Shown: positions 8,805-17,294 of the stretch, in pieces | How positions within the stretch are numbered: position 1 is the stretch's first letter | Layout of the letters: each line of letters begins with the position of its first letter | Origin: Akkermansia muciniphila | GTDB taxonomy: Bacteria > Verrucomicrobiota > Verrucomicrobiia > Limisphaerales > BJHT01 | Reading direction: 5' to 3' | NCBI GenBank assembly: GCA_945861535.1 | Contig: CAMAUZ010000028.1 | Span: forward strand, 1-64,000 | DNA: 64,000 bases | The notes under the pieces: generated by a model | Database searches by the model: none | What the model was told of the DNA's origin: nothing | Seen by the model: only the letters and a program-made list of their open reading frames with translations | Position numbers and translations under genes: made by a program

Positions 8805-11504
8805 TTATTCCTTACTGAAGGGGATGAGCTGGTAGGAGAGGGAGAGTTTGCTGGCGGGGGTGGGGACGGTGGTGAGTTCGATGAGGAGGGTGTGGTTGTC
8901 GCCGCGGTGGACGCGGCGGGGGTGGTCGAGTTGGAGGCGGAGGCCGAAACCGCCGCGGTCGAGGGTGATGGTTTGGCAGAGGGTGGGGGTTTTGGTGAGG
9001 GGGCCGAGGTTCGCACCGTCGGCGGCGGTGAGGGTGAGGGTGGTGGGTTCGGGTTTGGCGGATTTGGCGGTGCGGGCTTGGAGGGGGACGAAGGGGATCA
9101 TTTCCCAGGCTTCGGCGATGTGTCCGCGGCGGGGGTTTTTGACCCAGAGGTTGAGGAGGTCGTTGTAGTGGGTTTCGGTGAGTTGCACGGCGCAGCGGAG
9201 GGCGGCGGGTTCAAAGGTGTAGGTGCGCGCGCAGCCGACGGTGGATTGGCGGACTTCGGCGCTGCTGGTGACGGTGGTGTTGGTCAGGCGGGCGTTGAAA
9301 TGTTCGCTGTCGGCGGTGACGAGGGGCGCGCCATCGACGGTGTGGCCGACGACGGTGTGGAGGTGGAAATCGCGCCAGAGGGCGGTGCTCATTTTGTCGC
9401 CGTATTCGCCGTTGAGGGTCGAGGCGAGGACGGGGCCGCGGCCGGGGATGTGGAGCTGGCAGAGCATGCCGCCGCCGTAGCCGGACTGGCCTTGGTGGGC
9501 GTTGGATTCCCATTTGGGGGAGAGTCGCCCGTGGTAGGTGAGGGCGTAGTAGGTGGGGCGGCGCGCGGCGAACCATTCGCCGGCGTCGTTGACGTTGACC
9601 GTGAAGTCGGGGCCGGGGAGGCCTTTCCAGGCGAAGGGGCCGTCGCGTTCGAGGGCGCAGTGCGGGTAGTGGTGGGTGCGCGAACTCCACGGGCCGGCGG
9701 GGATTTGTTCGTCGGCGAGGGTGTAGCTGAACCAGGTGCGGATGCGGTCGTAGGCGGTTTGCATGCGCGGGTCGGGGAGGTCGGTGAGGACGGATTGCCA
9801 GGTTTCGAGAATGTAGGAGGCGTAGTGGTAGGCGTAGGCGAAGCCTTCCTGCACGGGGCCGGAGGGGCCGAGGCCGACGCGTTCGCCCCAGCCGCCGGTG
9901 GCGAAGCGCTGCCAGTAGGTGTCGAAGAGTTGCTGCTGAAGCGGGTCGCCGGTGGCGGCGGCGCAGTAGCGGAGGGCGGAGAGGATCTGGGCGAAAGCGT
10001 TGCCGTTGACGCGTTCCCAACTGCGGCAGAAGGCGAGGCGGTCGCCGCAGACGAGCAGGGCGTCGCGCACGGCCTGCTTGACGTTGGGAGGGGCGTCGGA
10101 TTCTTGGAGGACGCGCCAGGAGGGCCGCCAGTAGTGGAAGGCGTAGTTGCCGAATTCGTAGGCCATATTTCCGTAGGGTCCGCCGGTGGCGACGGTGACG
10201 TGGTCGTTGGGGCCGATGCTGCGGAGGCCGGCGGCGAGGTCGCGGAGGGCAACGTTGAGGGCGGGGCGATTTTTGTGCGCGGGCCAGTGGTGCAGGATGC
10301 GGTCGCAGGCGGGGGGCTGCCAGTAGCGGCCGTTGACGGGGAGAAAACCAGGGCGGGTGGGGAGGGTTTGGGCGGCGGCGGGTTTGGCGGGTAAGGGCGC
10401 GGGTTCGAGGGGTTTGCCGGCGGCGTCTTGGATGGTGAAATCTTCGGGGGTGAGGGTTTTGAGCCAGTCGTGGAGGGCGATCTGGTAGGGCTGCCAGAAG
10501 AGCTGGTTGTCGTGGTAGAGCGCGCCGCCGCGGAGGGCGCGGGCGGTGGCGGCGTCGGGGGCGAAGACGGCGGGGACGACGCGGGTGCCGCGTTGTTGCA
10601 CGAGGGGGTCTTTGTCGAAGGTGAACTTGAGATTCACCATGAAATCGTTGTCGCCGGCGGAGACGTCGAGGGTGAGGAGTTGGTCGTGGAGGGCGGCGGC
10701 GTTGGTGAAGGTGAGGAAGTGGGTGGTGGTGCCGGAGGGGGTGGTGAGTTCGGCGAGCGTGGTGCCGTCGGGGGCGCGGAGGGTGGCGCGGCGGGTGCGG
10801 GGGAGGTCGAGTTCGGCGAGCATGAGGTGCGCGCCGGTGGCTCCGCGCGGGACGTAGAGGTGGCTCTGACGCCACATTGCGCCGTGGCCGTGGAGCCAGT
10901 CGGGATGGCCGGCGATTCCGTATTTGAGGGCGGGGTCGAGGCGGACGGTGACGTAGTGGTCGGTGGCGCCGACGAGGAGGATGCGCCAGATGCCGGGAGG
11001 GCCCTTGGGAATGGTGTGGGTGAAGGTGCGTTTGGGGGTGGCGGCGAGGCGGTCGGGTTGCGAGGGGGCGCTCCAGCGCCATTGGGGTTCGGTGCCCATC
11101 ATGCGGAGGTGGGCGAGATACCAGGTGTCGTGGCCGAGCGCGCCTTTGGCGGGGAGCGCGGCGGGGGAGGTGACGCCGTCGTCGGGGATGACGGCGCGGA
11201 CGGGGTTGGCGCCGGCGGGGTCGTAGATTTTGAGGAGGACTTCGCGGGGGCCGTTTTCGCTGAGGTTGATGTCGCGGACGTCGAGGGAGAGGTCGAAGGC
11301 GCGGCCGTCAGGGTTGTGAACGAAGAGGGTGAGGCCGTCGAAGAGGCGGTGGGTTTCGGCGGTGGCAAGGGACGATGTGAGGAGGATGGCCGCAAAGAAC
11401 GTAAAGAGGCGCAAAGAGGGGGATGGGAATTGGCAGGGGAATTTGGGGCAGGGGAATGGGAAGGAACGAGGCGGGTGAGGAGGGTGTGGGGCGTCGGGTT
11501 TCAT
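8805..11504 (-). CDS. Large secreted protein 'A'' of unknown function, paralogue of the 3.7-6.2 kb gene
   Basis: 899 residues from the ATG at 11504, which overlaps the stop of upstream gene B' in an ATGA arrangement typical of translational coupling. The N-terminal 30 residues from this ATG are Pro-rich and partly encoded by a dispersed repeat (11430-11460). The hydrophobic signal segment (LRLFTFFAAILLTSSLATA) begins after it, and a TTG at 11414 would start exactly there; the true start is therefore uncertain. The mature protein shares with gene A the blocks DVRDINLSENGPREVL, ERVNGNAFAQI, YYALTYHGRL, GYGGGMLCQL and LDRGGFGL. A polysaccharide-active toroid enzyme is possible but unproven. Confidence 0.75.
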   Translation of the reverse strand: MKPDAPHPPHPPRSFPFPCPKFPCQFPSPSLRLFTFFAAILLTSSLATAETHRLFDGLTLFVHNPDGRAFDLSLDVRDINLSENGPREVLLKIYDPAGANPVRAVIPDDGVTSPAALPAKGALGHDTWYLAHLRMMGTEPQWRWSAPSQPDRLAATPKRTFTHTIPKGPPGIWRILLVGATDHYVTVRLDPALKYGIAGHPDWLHGHGAMWRQSHLYVPRGATGAHLMLAELDLPRTRRATLRAPDGTTLAELTTPSGTTTHFLTFTNAAALHDQLLTLDVSAGDNDFMVNLKFTFDKDPLVQQRGTRVVPAVFAPDAATARALRGGALYHDNQLFWQPYQIALHDWLKTLTPEDFTIQDAAGKPLEPAPLPAKPAAAQTLPTRPGFLPVNGRYWQPPACDRILHHWPAHKNRPALNVALRDLAAGLRSIGPNDHVTVATGGPYGNMAYEFGNYAFHYWRPSWRVLQESDAPPNVKQAVRDALLVCGDRLAFCRSWERVNGNAFAQILSALRYCAAATGDPLQQQLFDTYWQRFATGGWGERVGLGPSGPVQEGFAYAYHYASYILETWQSVLTDLPDPRMQTAYDRIRTWFSYTLADEQIPAGPWSSRTHHYPHCALERDGPFAWKGLPGPDFTVNVNDAGEWFAARRPTYYALTYHGRLSPKWESNAHQGQSGYGGGMLCQLHIPGRGPVLASTLNGEYGDKMSTALWRDFHLHTVVGHTVDGAPLVTADSEHFNARLTNTTVTSSAEVRQSTVGCARTYTFEPAALRCAVQLTETHYNDLLNLWVKNPRRGHIAEAWEMIPFVPLQARTAKSAKPEPTTLTLTAADGANLGPLTKTPTLCQTITLDRGGFGLRLQLDHPRRVHRGDNHTLLIELTTVPTPASKLSLSYQLIPFSKE
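11430..11460. repeat. Copy of the GGCAGGGGAATTTGGGGCAG repeat inside the 5' end of gene A'
   Basis: A 31-bp copy nearly identical to that at 14064-14096. If translation starts at 11504 it encodes a PFPCPKFPCQ-type segment; the same peptide string would be produced by the 14-kb copy in the same orientation. Confidence 0.8.
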
Positions 11505-13792
11505 TTTGTCGGGCGGAGGCGGTAGGAGATGGAGGCGGTGCGGGGGACGAGGGGTTGGTCGCGGTTTTCGAGGAGGTCGATGAGGAGGTTGCGGCAGGCG
11601 GCGCGGCTGAGGTAGGTGTCTTGGAATTCGGCGGGGGACAGTTTCACGCGGCGGGGGTGGTCGAATTCGACGAGGACCGCGCCGGTGAAGCGGGTGAGGC
11701 GCGCGGCGGTGACTCCTTCGGTCCAGTTGGTGGTGGCGGCGGACCAGGTTTGGTTGCGCTGGAGTTCGATGGTGGTGGGCTGGGCTTTGGCTTGTTGCTG
11801 GGTATCGCGGAGGAAGACGGGGAGGGTTTCGTAGAGTTCGGCGAAGGCGTCCTGGCCGGTGGATTGCAGCGTGGTCTCGATGCGCAGGGTGTCGGCGGCG
11901 AGGGTGAAGGTGCGGGTGTAATCGAGGCGGCCGTCGAGGGCTTTGGGTTGTCCAAGCTGGCCGCGCGGGATCGTGCCGGTGACGCGGACGGTGCCGTCGA
12001 TGGCGGTGAGAGTGCTGGTGACGTGCGGGTTTTGGATGCGCGCGGTGGTGAAGATTTTTCCGTCGGGACGAATGCCCGAGACGGCGTGGATGGGGCACGA
12101 GCGCCATTCTTCGAGGGGGTCCATGTTTTTGTCCTTGGTCATGCCGCCGCGGCGACCGAGGAGGACGGAGCCGGTGGCGGGGGTCCAGAAGGCGGAGAGT
12201 TGTCCGCCGCCGAAGCCGTAGGGGCCGGCGAGGGGGAGGTGGCCGTCGTCGAGGTTGGGCGCGCCGACGGGGCCGGTGTGGAGGATGGCGGCGTAATTGG
12301 TGAATTTCGCGACGGTGAAGGCTTGGGAAAAATCGCGGAGGAAGGTTTCGTCGCGGAGGAACGGGGAGCGGAGGAGCGGGGATTTTTCCTGTTCGAGTTT
12401 GAGGCGATGGGCGAAGGCACCGGCGGGGTAGTATTCGTAGGCGAAGCTGACCATGGCGGGGAAGTTGTAGGACTGCCAGAGGCGGAAGGTCCAGGGATGG
12501 TTGCCGAGTTCGTCGTTGCGGGCGAAGCGGCGCTGTTCCGTGAGGACCGGGTTTTCTTGGATTTGTCCGTTGAAGAATCCGCCGCGCTGGGCGGCGGCAT
12601 TGGTAAGGGCGGCCGGGGCGGGGAGGGGGACGAGATAGGCGGCCTCGTCGGTGACGAGCGATGCGGCGTAGTCGCGGTAGTGGCCCCATTCCCATTGGTC
12701 GCGCCAGGCGTCGGCGCTGTAGCGGGTTTGAAAGTGGCTGGGGCCGAAGGTGCGTCCGTCGGGTTCGGGAAGTGTCACGTGCGCGCGGAGTCGGTGGCAG
12801 CGATCGACGACGTCGCGGGCGAACGGCCAGCTAGTGGCGAGTGCGAGCCAGGTGGTGAAGAAGTTGGCCTGGCCCGCGAAGCCGAGGTCGAGGCCACCGC
12901 GGTCCACGAAATAACCGGCGGGATGAAAGTGGCGTGGATCGGTGAAAAGTATGCGGGCGTAGGATTCGGTCTGCTTCGCAAAATCAGGGTCGCCGAGGGC
13001 TTGGCTGATGTACCAAAGCGACACGGGCGCGACGACGTCGATCTGCGGGTCTTCGCCTTTCGGTCCCCAATCAAGGAGGCGCTGGCCCATTTTGCGTAGG
13101 CCGGTGAGGTAGGCGGCACGCACATTTTCCGGCACGGCGTCGCGGACGATGGGGAAGGGATAGGCGAGCAGGATGAGCGTCGGCGCGAGCCAGTCGCTGC
13201 GACCGATGCCGCCGATTTCGGGGGCGTGTTCGAGTTGGGCGTCGAGCATGGCGAGGTGGACGCACATGGTGACGAACGCGCGCAGTTTCATCGGACGCGA
13301 GTGGAGGTAGGGATTGTGCTGGTTGGTCCAGGTGGTGAGGAAGGCGGCGGGTTCGGCCCAGACGGGGGGGCGTTTGATGCCGGTGGGGGTTTCGATTTCG
13401 GGGAGCGTGAAGAGGCGGGACGGGGCGTTGACGGCGGGATAGCCGCGCTTGGTGCCGACGAGCGGCTGGAGCATCTGGGTGAGGAGGAAGTTGCGGTATT
13501 GCGTTTCCGGGTCGGTGGGGACGGAGATGTTGCTGAACTTCTGCGTGATGCCGTGCTCGAAGTCGGAGGGTTTCAGGGAGGCGAGATATTGGCGGAGAGT
13601 TTTCTGGAAGGCGTGGTGCTCGGGCAGCGTGGTGCGCTGGAAGACGGGCGGGGCAGGGGGGGCGTTGGTGGCGGCGGCGATGGGCGGGGGCGGTGTGGCT
13701 GGCGCGGCGGGGGCGGCGGCGAACGCGATGGGCGCGAGGAGCAGCAGAAGCGTGTCGGTGGTGAGATGGCGGAGGAGATGCCTGATGCTCAT
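11501..13792 (-). CDS. Large secreted protein 'B'' of unknown function, paralogue of the 6.5-8.7 kb gene
   Basis: 763 residues from the ATG at 13792, which begins a signal peptide (LLLLLAPIAFAAAPAAPA) followed by a Pro/Ala linker. An earlier in-frame ATG at 13864 would add 24 residues with no signal character. It shares with gene B FQKTLRQYLASL near the start, FHPAGYFVDRG...DLGFAG, GPSHFQTRYS, DQW, GGGQLSAFWTP, GSVLLGRRGGM and ARLTRFTGAV near the end, over the full length. First gene of the minus-strand array; its TGA overlaps the ATG of A'. Exported; function unknown. Confidence 0.75.
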   Translation of the reverse strand: MSIRHLLRHLTTDTLLLLLAPIAFAAAPAAPATPPPPIAAATNAPPAPPVFQRTTLPEHHAFQKTLRQYLASLKPSDFEHGITQKFSNISVPTDPETQYRNFLLTQMLQPLVGTKRGYPAVNAPSRLFTLPEIETPTGIKRPPVWAEPAAFLTTWTNQHNPYLHSRPMKLRAFVTMCVHLAMLDAQLEHAPEIGGIGRSDWLAPTLILLAYPFPIVRDAVPENVRAAYLTGLRKMGQRLLDWGPKGEDPQIDVVAPVSLWYISQALGDPDFAKQTESYARILFTDPRHFHPAGYFVDRGGLDLGFAGQANFFTTWLALATSWPFARDVVDRCHRLRAHVTLPEPDGRTFGPSHFQTRYSADAWRDQWEWGHYRDYAASLVTDEAAYLVPLPAPAALTNAAAQRGGFFNGQIQENPVLTEQRRFARNDELGNHPWTFRLWQSYNFPAMVSFAYEYYPAGAFAHRLKLEQEKSPLLRSPFLRDETFLRDFSQAFTVAKFTNYAAILHTGPVGAPNLDDGHLPLAGPYGFGGGQLSAFWTPATGSVLLGRRGGMTKDKNMDPLEEWRSCPIHAVSGIRPDGKIFTTARIQNPHVTSTLTAIDGTVRVTGTIPRGQLGQPKALDGRLDYTRTFTLAADTLRIETTLQSTGQDAFAELYETLPVFLRDTQQQAKAQPTTIELQRNQTWSAATTNWTEGVTAARLTRFTGAVLVEFDHPRRVKLSPAEFQDTYLSRAACRNLLIDLLENRDQPLVPRTASISYRLRPTK

Positions 13793-14223
13793 GGCGCGAT
13801 GGTTTTCAGCAATGGTTTGCGACGTGGGACGCGGGAGAGTTGGGCGGACGGGTGTGAGTTGCAATCCTGATTAATGATGTGGCGCGTTGCGCGGTGTGAT
13901 TTCCGATGGGGAAGGCTGACCCCGAACTCTTCGGAGAAACCCTCGCTGGCGGGGCGGTCGGTTCGTGGCGCGCGCCGGGACGCATCGGGCATGCCGAACG
14001 GCAGGCAGGGGCGGAGGCTTTCCTTGGTGGTGCGGGAGTTGGCCGCAGTTCGAAATGCCTGAGTTTGGCAGGGGAATTTGGGGCAGGGGAATGGGGAATG
14101 GGCGGTGGGTTTCATCGGGGCGGGTGGGCCGGGGGCGGAGGCCGCAGGTTTTCCATATCCTGCGGGGCGGTTCCCGATAGTACCTCTGGACGCGCGCCGC
14201 TCCGTTCCCCTATCGTCCGCGGC
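13793..14223. other. Intergenic region between divergent genes, with one short repeat
   Basis: About 430 bp between gene B' (leftward) and xseB (rightward). It should hold both promoters, but I see no strong -35/-10 pair. A GGCAGGGGAATTTGGGGCAG repeat copy occupies 14064-14096. The remainder has no recognisable gene. Confidence 0.5.
14064..14096. repeat. Copy of the GGCAGGGGAATTTGGGGCAG repeat
   Basis: 33 bp nearly identical to the copy at 11430-11460 and similar to the copies at 8734 and 41553. Internally it is two imperfect GGCAGGGGAAT units separated by TTGG. Confidence 0.85.
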
Positions 14224-14499
14224 ATGTCGAAGGCTGCCAGGACGGCGGCGCCGGTTTTTACCGCGCCGCCGTTACCATTTGAAGATGCGTTGCAAAAGCT
14301 CGAGGCCATCGTTGCGTCGATGGAATCGGACGAATTGCCATTGGATACGCTCCTGGCGCGCTTTGAGGAAGGCACCCAACTGGCCGAAATGTGTCAGGCC
14401 AAGCTGGCGGAAGCCGAAGTGAAGATCAAACAACTGGAACAATCCGCCGCCGGCGACTTCACCCTGAAGCCGCTGGCCGTGGACGACACGGAGCCGTGA
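14224..14499 (+). CDS. xseB: Exodeoxyribonuclease VII small subunit
   Basis: 91 residues, the usual size. The conserved helical core is visible: LPFEDALQKLEAIVASME, then LPLDTLLARFEEG, then LAEAEVKI. XseB coats the XseA catalytic subunit and helps degrade single-stranded DNA. XseA is not in the window, so the holoenzyme's partner is encoded elsewhere. It is followed by dxs after 2 bp, an arrangement seen in many bacteria. The ATG at 14224 gives an N-terminal Ala/Thr-rich extension of about 15 residues before the core. Confidence 0.9.
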   Translation: MSKAARTAAPVFTAPPLPFEDALQKLEAIVASMESDELPLDTLLARFEEGTQLAEMCQAKLAEAEVKIKQLEQSAAGDFTLKPLAVDDTEP

Positions 14500-14501
14500 G
14501 T

Positions 14502-16487
14502 ATGAGCCGATATCTCGAAATGGTGGATCACCCGTCCCACATCAAAAAACTCAATCTGGAGCAACTGACCCAGCTCGCCGCCGAGGTCCGGCAGGAATTG
14601 ATCACCAAGCTCGCCACCAACGGCGGGCATCTCGGCCCCAACCTCGGCGTGGTCGAGCTGACCATCGCGATGCACACGGTGTTCGCGACGCCCAAGGACA
14701 AGTTCGTCTGGGACGTGAGCCACCAGAGCTACGTCCACAAGCTGTTCACCGGACGCAAGGACCGCTTCGCCACCATCCGCACCACGGGCGGCCTGAACGG
14801 TTTCTCGCTCCGCACGGAGAGCGAGCACGACTGCTACGGCGCCGGCCACGCGGGCACGGCCTTGTCTGCCGCGCTCGGCATGTGCGCCGCGCGCGACCAG
14901 CGCAAGAGCGATGAAAATGTCGTCTGCGTCTTTGGCGACGCCGCGCTGACCAATGGCGTGAGCTACGAGGCGCTGAACAACATTGCGCACACCACGAAGA
15001 AGTTCATCGGCATCCTCAACGACAACGAGTGGAGCATCGCCAAGAACGTCGGGGCCATTGCCGGCTACCTGAACAAGCTGATCACCAACCCCACCTACAA
15101 CCAGCTCCAGCGCGATTTCGAGGCCTTCATGCGCCGGATGCCGTGCGGCGAAATCACCCACAAAATCGGTCACAAGGTCGAGGAAGCCGTCAAAGGCGTG
15201 GTCAAGGAAGTCACGCTCCGCCACAATCCCGGGACTCCCGACGACGAGGGCCGCGGTGGTTTCGGCAGCAGCCTCATCTTCGAGGAACTCGGCCTGCGCT
15301 ATCTCGGCCCCATCGACGGCCACGATCTCCCGCTGCTCATCAAGTCGCTCGAATTCGCCAAGCAATGTCCGGAGCCGATCGTGCTCCACGTCCTCACGCA
15401 AAAGGGCAAAGGCTACGATGTCGCGCTGAAGCATCCCGAGAAATTCCACGGCCTCGGACCTTACGACATCACCACCGGCAACACCCCCGCGGCCAAGCCT
15501 GGCACCGCGCCCGCCTATCAGGACGTCTTTGGCCAGACGATGGTCAAGCTCTGCCAGAAGGACTCGAGCATCGTCGGCATCACCGCCGCGATGCCCAGCG
15601 GCACCGGCCTCAAGGCGCTCGAAAAGGCCATGCCGCAGCGCTACTACGATGTGGGCATCGCCGAGGAGCACGCCGTGATCTTCGCCGCCGGCATGGCCAC
15701 GATGGGCTTCCATCCGGTCGTCGCGATCTACAGCACTTTCCTCCAGCGCGCTTACGACTGCATTCACCACGACGTGTGCCTCCAGGATTTGCCGGTGATT
15801 TTCTGCATGGACCGCGCGGGCCTTTCCGCCAACGACGGCCCGACCCACCACGGCCTCTTCGACATCGCCTACCTCCGCTGCCTGCCCGGTATCATCGGCA
15901 TGTCGCCGAAGAACGAGGATGAACTCCAGGACATGATGTTCACCGCCACGTTGCAAAAACATCCGGTCGCCATCCGCTATCCGCGCGGTCCCGGCGAAGG
16001 CGTGCCGGTCAAGGAAATGCCCGCCGTGCTCGAGATCGGCAAGGCCGAGGTCACGCGCAACTTCTCGCAAAACAGCGGCCGCAAAGTCGCCCTCTTCGGT
16101 CTCGGCAACCTCCACTCCATGGCCACCAAGACCGCGGAATTGCTCGCCAAGGAAGGCTTCGACTGCGCCGTGATCAACCCGCGTTTCTACAAGCCCCTTG
16201 ATGCCGGCCTGCTCGAATTCTTCGGCCGCGCCGCCGACCTCGTCGTCACCTTCGAGGATCATCAAATGATGGGCGGCTTCGGCAGCACCGTGCTGGAATT
16301 GTTCTCCGAGAAAGCCGTCACCACGCCCGTCGTGCGCATCGGCTGGCCGGACAAATTCATCGAACACGCCTCGACCGTGGACTACCTCCGCGAGAAACAC
16401 GGCCTCACCGCCGCCAACGCGGTGGCGCAGGTGAAATCAAAATTCCGCGAGGCACCTGCGTCGTCGCGGCTCGTCATCGCGGCGTGA
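14502..16487 (+). CDS. dxs: 1-deoxy-D-xylulose-5-phosphate synthase
   Basis: 661 residues. Makes DXP from pyruvate and glyceraldehyde 3-phosphate with thiamine diphosphate, the entry step of the MEP isoprenoid pathway; cytoplasmic. Seen: GHLGPNLGVVELTIA near the start, the ThDP-binding GDAALTNGVSYEALN, FSLRTESEHD...GHAGTALSAALG, the catalytic-Glu region VGIAEEHAVIFAAGMA, and the DRAGLSANDGPTHHGLFD loop. It is about 40 residues longer than E. coli Dxs; part is an insert around TLRHNPGTPDDEGRGGFGSS. Translationally close to xseB (2 bp). The ATG at 14502 fits the family start. Confidence 0.95.
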   Translation: MSRYLEMVDHPSHIKKLNLEQLTQLAAEVRQELITKLATNGGHLGPNLGVVELTIAMHTVFATPKDKFVWDVSHQSYVHKLFTGRKDRFATIRTTGGLNGFSLRTESEHDCYGAGHAGTALSAALGMCAARDQRKSDENVVCVFGDAALTNGVSYEALNNIAHTTKKFIGILNDNEWSIAKNVGAIAGYLNKLITNPTYNQLQRDFEAFMRRMPCGEITHKIGHKVEEAVKGVVKEVTLRHNPGTPDDEGRGGFGSSLIFEELGLRYLGPIDGHDLPLLIKSLEFAKQCPEPIVLHVLTQKGKGYDVALKHPEKFHGLGPYDITTGNTPAAKPGTAPAYQDVFGQTMVKLCQKDSSIVGITAAMPSGTGLKALEKAMPQRYYDVGIAEEHAVIFAAGMATMGFHPVVAIYSTFLQRAYDCIHHDVCLQDLPVIFCMDRAGLSANDGPTHHGLFDIAYLRCLPGIIGMSPKNEDELQDMMFTATLQKHPVAIRYPRGPGEGVPVKEMPAVLEIGKAEVTRNFSQNSGRKVALFGLGNLHSMATKTAELLAKEGFDCAVINPRFYKPLDAGLLEFFGRAADLVVTFEDHQMMGGFGSTVLELFSEKAVTTPVVRIGWPDKFIEHASTVDYLREKHGLTAANAVAQVKSKFREAPASSRLVIAA

Positions 16488-16528
16488 TTTCAGCCGTGAT
16501 CCGGCGGCTGCTGAAACACGAACAGGTC

Positions 16529-16642
16529 AAAACCACTAACCGGCACTAACTGGCACTAATAAGACGGCCCGGCTGATTTCATTCCCCGGATGGAGCGTGG
16601 CTTGGTTTTCATTGGTGCCGGTTAGTGCCGGTTAGTGGTTTT
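16529..16642. repeat. Long inverted repeat with CACTAACCGGCACTAAC arms
   Basis: Two 32-bp arms (16529-16560 and 16611-16642) are reverse complements with two mismatches, separated by a 50-bp spacer. Each arm is itself a direct repeat of a (C)CGGCACTAA unit. It lies 42 bp after the dxs stop and could fold into a strong stem, but there is no T-run after it, so it is not a standard terminator. Confidence 0.85.
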
Positions 16643-16792
16643 CAGTCAGCTGGCAAGGACCGTGCGACCGTGCCGGATTTAGTTTCAGCCGCTGTTCACG
16701 GGGACGGTGCAGAAGTAAACCGCGCCGGCCTGCTCCCCTCCGGCTCCAATTCTGCGGAACTGAATCTCGAGGAATGCGCTGACCCAGCCGTG

Positions 16793-16826
16793 CCAAGTTC
16801 GTGTTGCATATGCAACACGAACTTGG
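16793..16826. repeat. Perfect 34-bp palindrome
   Basis: The sequence is identical to its own reverse complement over 34 bases, centred on a CATATG core between 16809 and 16810, with arms beginning CCAAGTTCGTGTTG. There is no loop, so it is a dyad without spacer. It could be a recombination or protein-binding site or a remnant of joined element ends. The surrounding 16643-17027 holds no recognisable gene. Confidence 0.9.
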
Positions 16827-17027
16827 TCGCTCGATCAGTGGAGGTTTTGGTCACTGCGGGGCTGAGGGAGGTGCCCGCCTACGATACCGCGATGCGCGGG
16901 CAGAATGGCTGCCTCGGGTGTTTCAGGCCGTCAGGCAGGCTGCGGAATTGGCAGTAGCGGTTACATTTCCCGGAGCGTGGTTGCGCCTTTAAAGCCAGGT
17001 TCCGTTGTCCGATTGTCGCCCAAGACT

Positions 17028-17294
17028 ATGACCACGACCTTGACCGGCAAAAACCAAATCACGGTGCCCGCCGAAATCACCCGCCACCTGGGCTTGGCGG
17101 CGGGAGCGCAGTTCGACTGGGCGGTGGGTGATCAGCCGGACCAAATCACCATCACCATCAAGCCCTCCCGCAAACAACTGCTCGACCGGGTGCGGGCCAT
17201 CGGTCGGAAATTCCGGAAGCCCGGTCAGGACCCGGTCGCCGACTTGATCCGCGCGCGTGAGGAAGATGAGCGTTTGCGAGAAAAGACCCTGTGA
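17028..17294 (+). CDS. AbrB/MazE-type antitoxin (VapB-like)
   Basis: 88 residues. The N-terminal half is a swapped-hairpin AbrB domain: TLTGKNQITVPAEITRHLGL followed by GAQFDW. The C-terminal half is charged and helical and would wrap the toxin. The stop TGA (17292-17294) shares its last base with the ATG of the PIN-domain gene, a typical toxin-antitoxin overlap. Such antitoxins bind their own promoter; the operator is probably in the 17000-17027 stretch, but no palindrome was fixed there. Confidence 0.85.
   Translation: MTTTLTGKNQITVPAEITRHLGLAAGAQFDWAVGDQPDQITITIKPSRKQLLDRVRAIGRKFRKPGQDPVADLIRAREEDERLREKTL

Noticed and set aside
14394..16400. 668-codon minus-strand open frame opposite dxs
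   Set aside because: Antisense shadow of a well-supported dxs gene.
16625..16957. 110-codon frame in the dxs-toxin gap
   Set aside because: It runs through the inverted repeat and the 34-bp palindrome and shows no domain; coding is unlikely.
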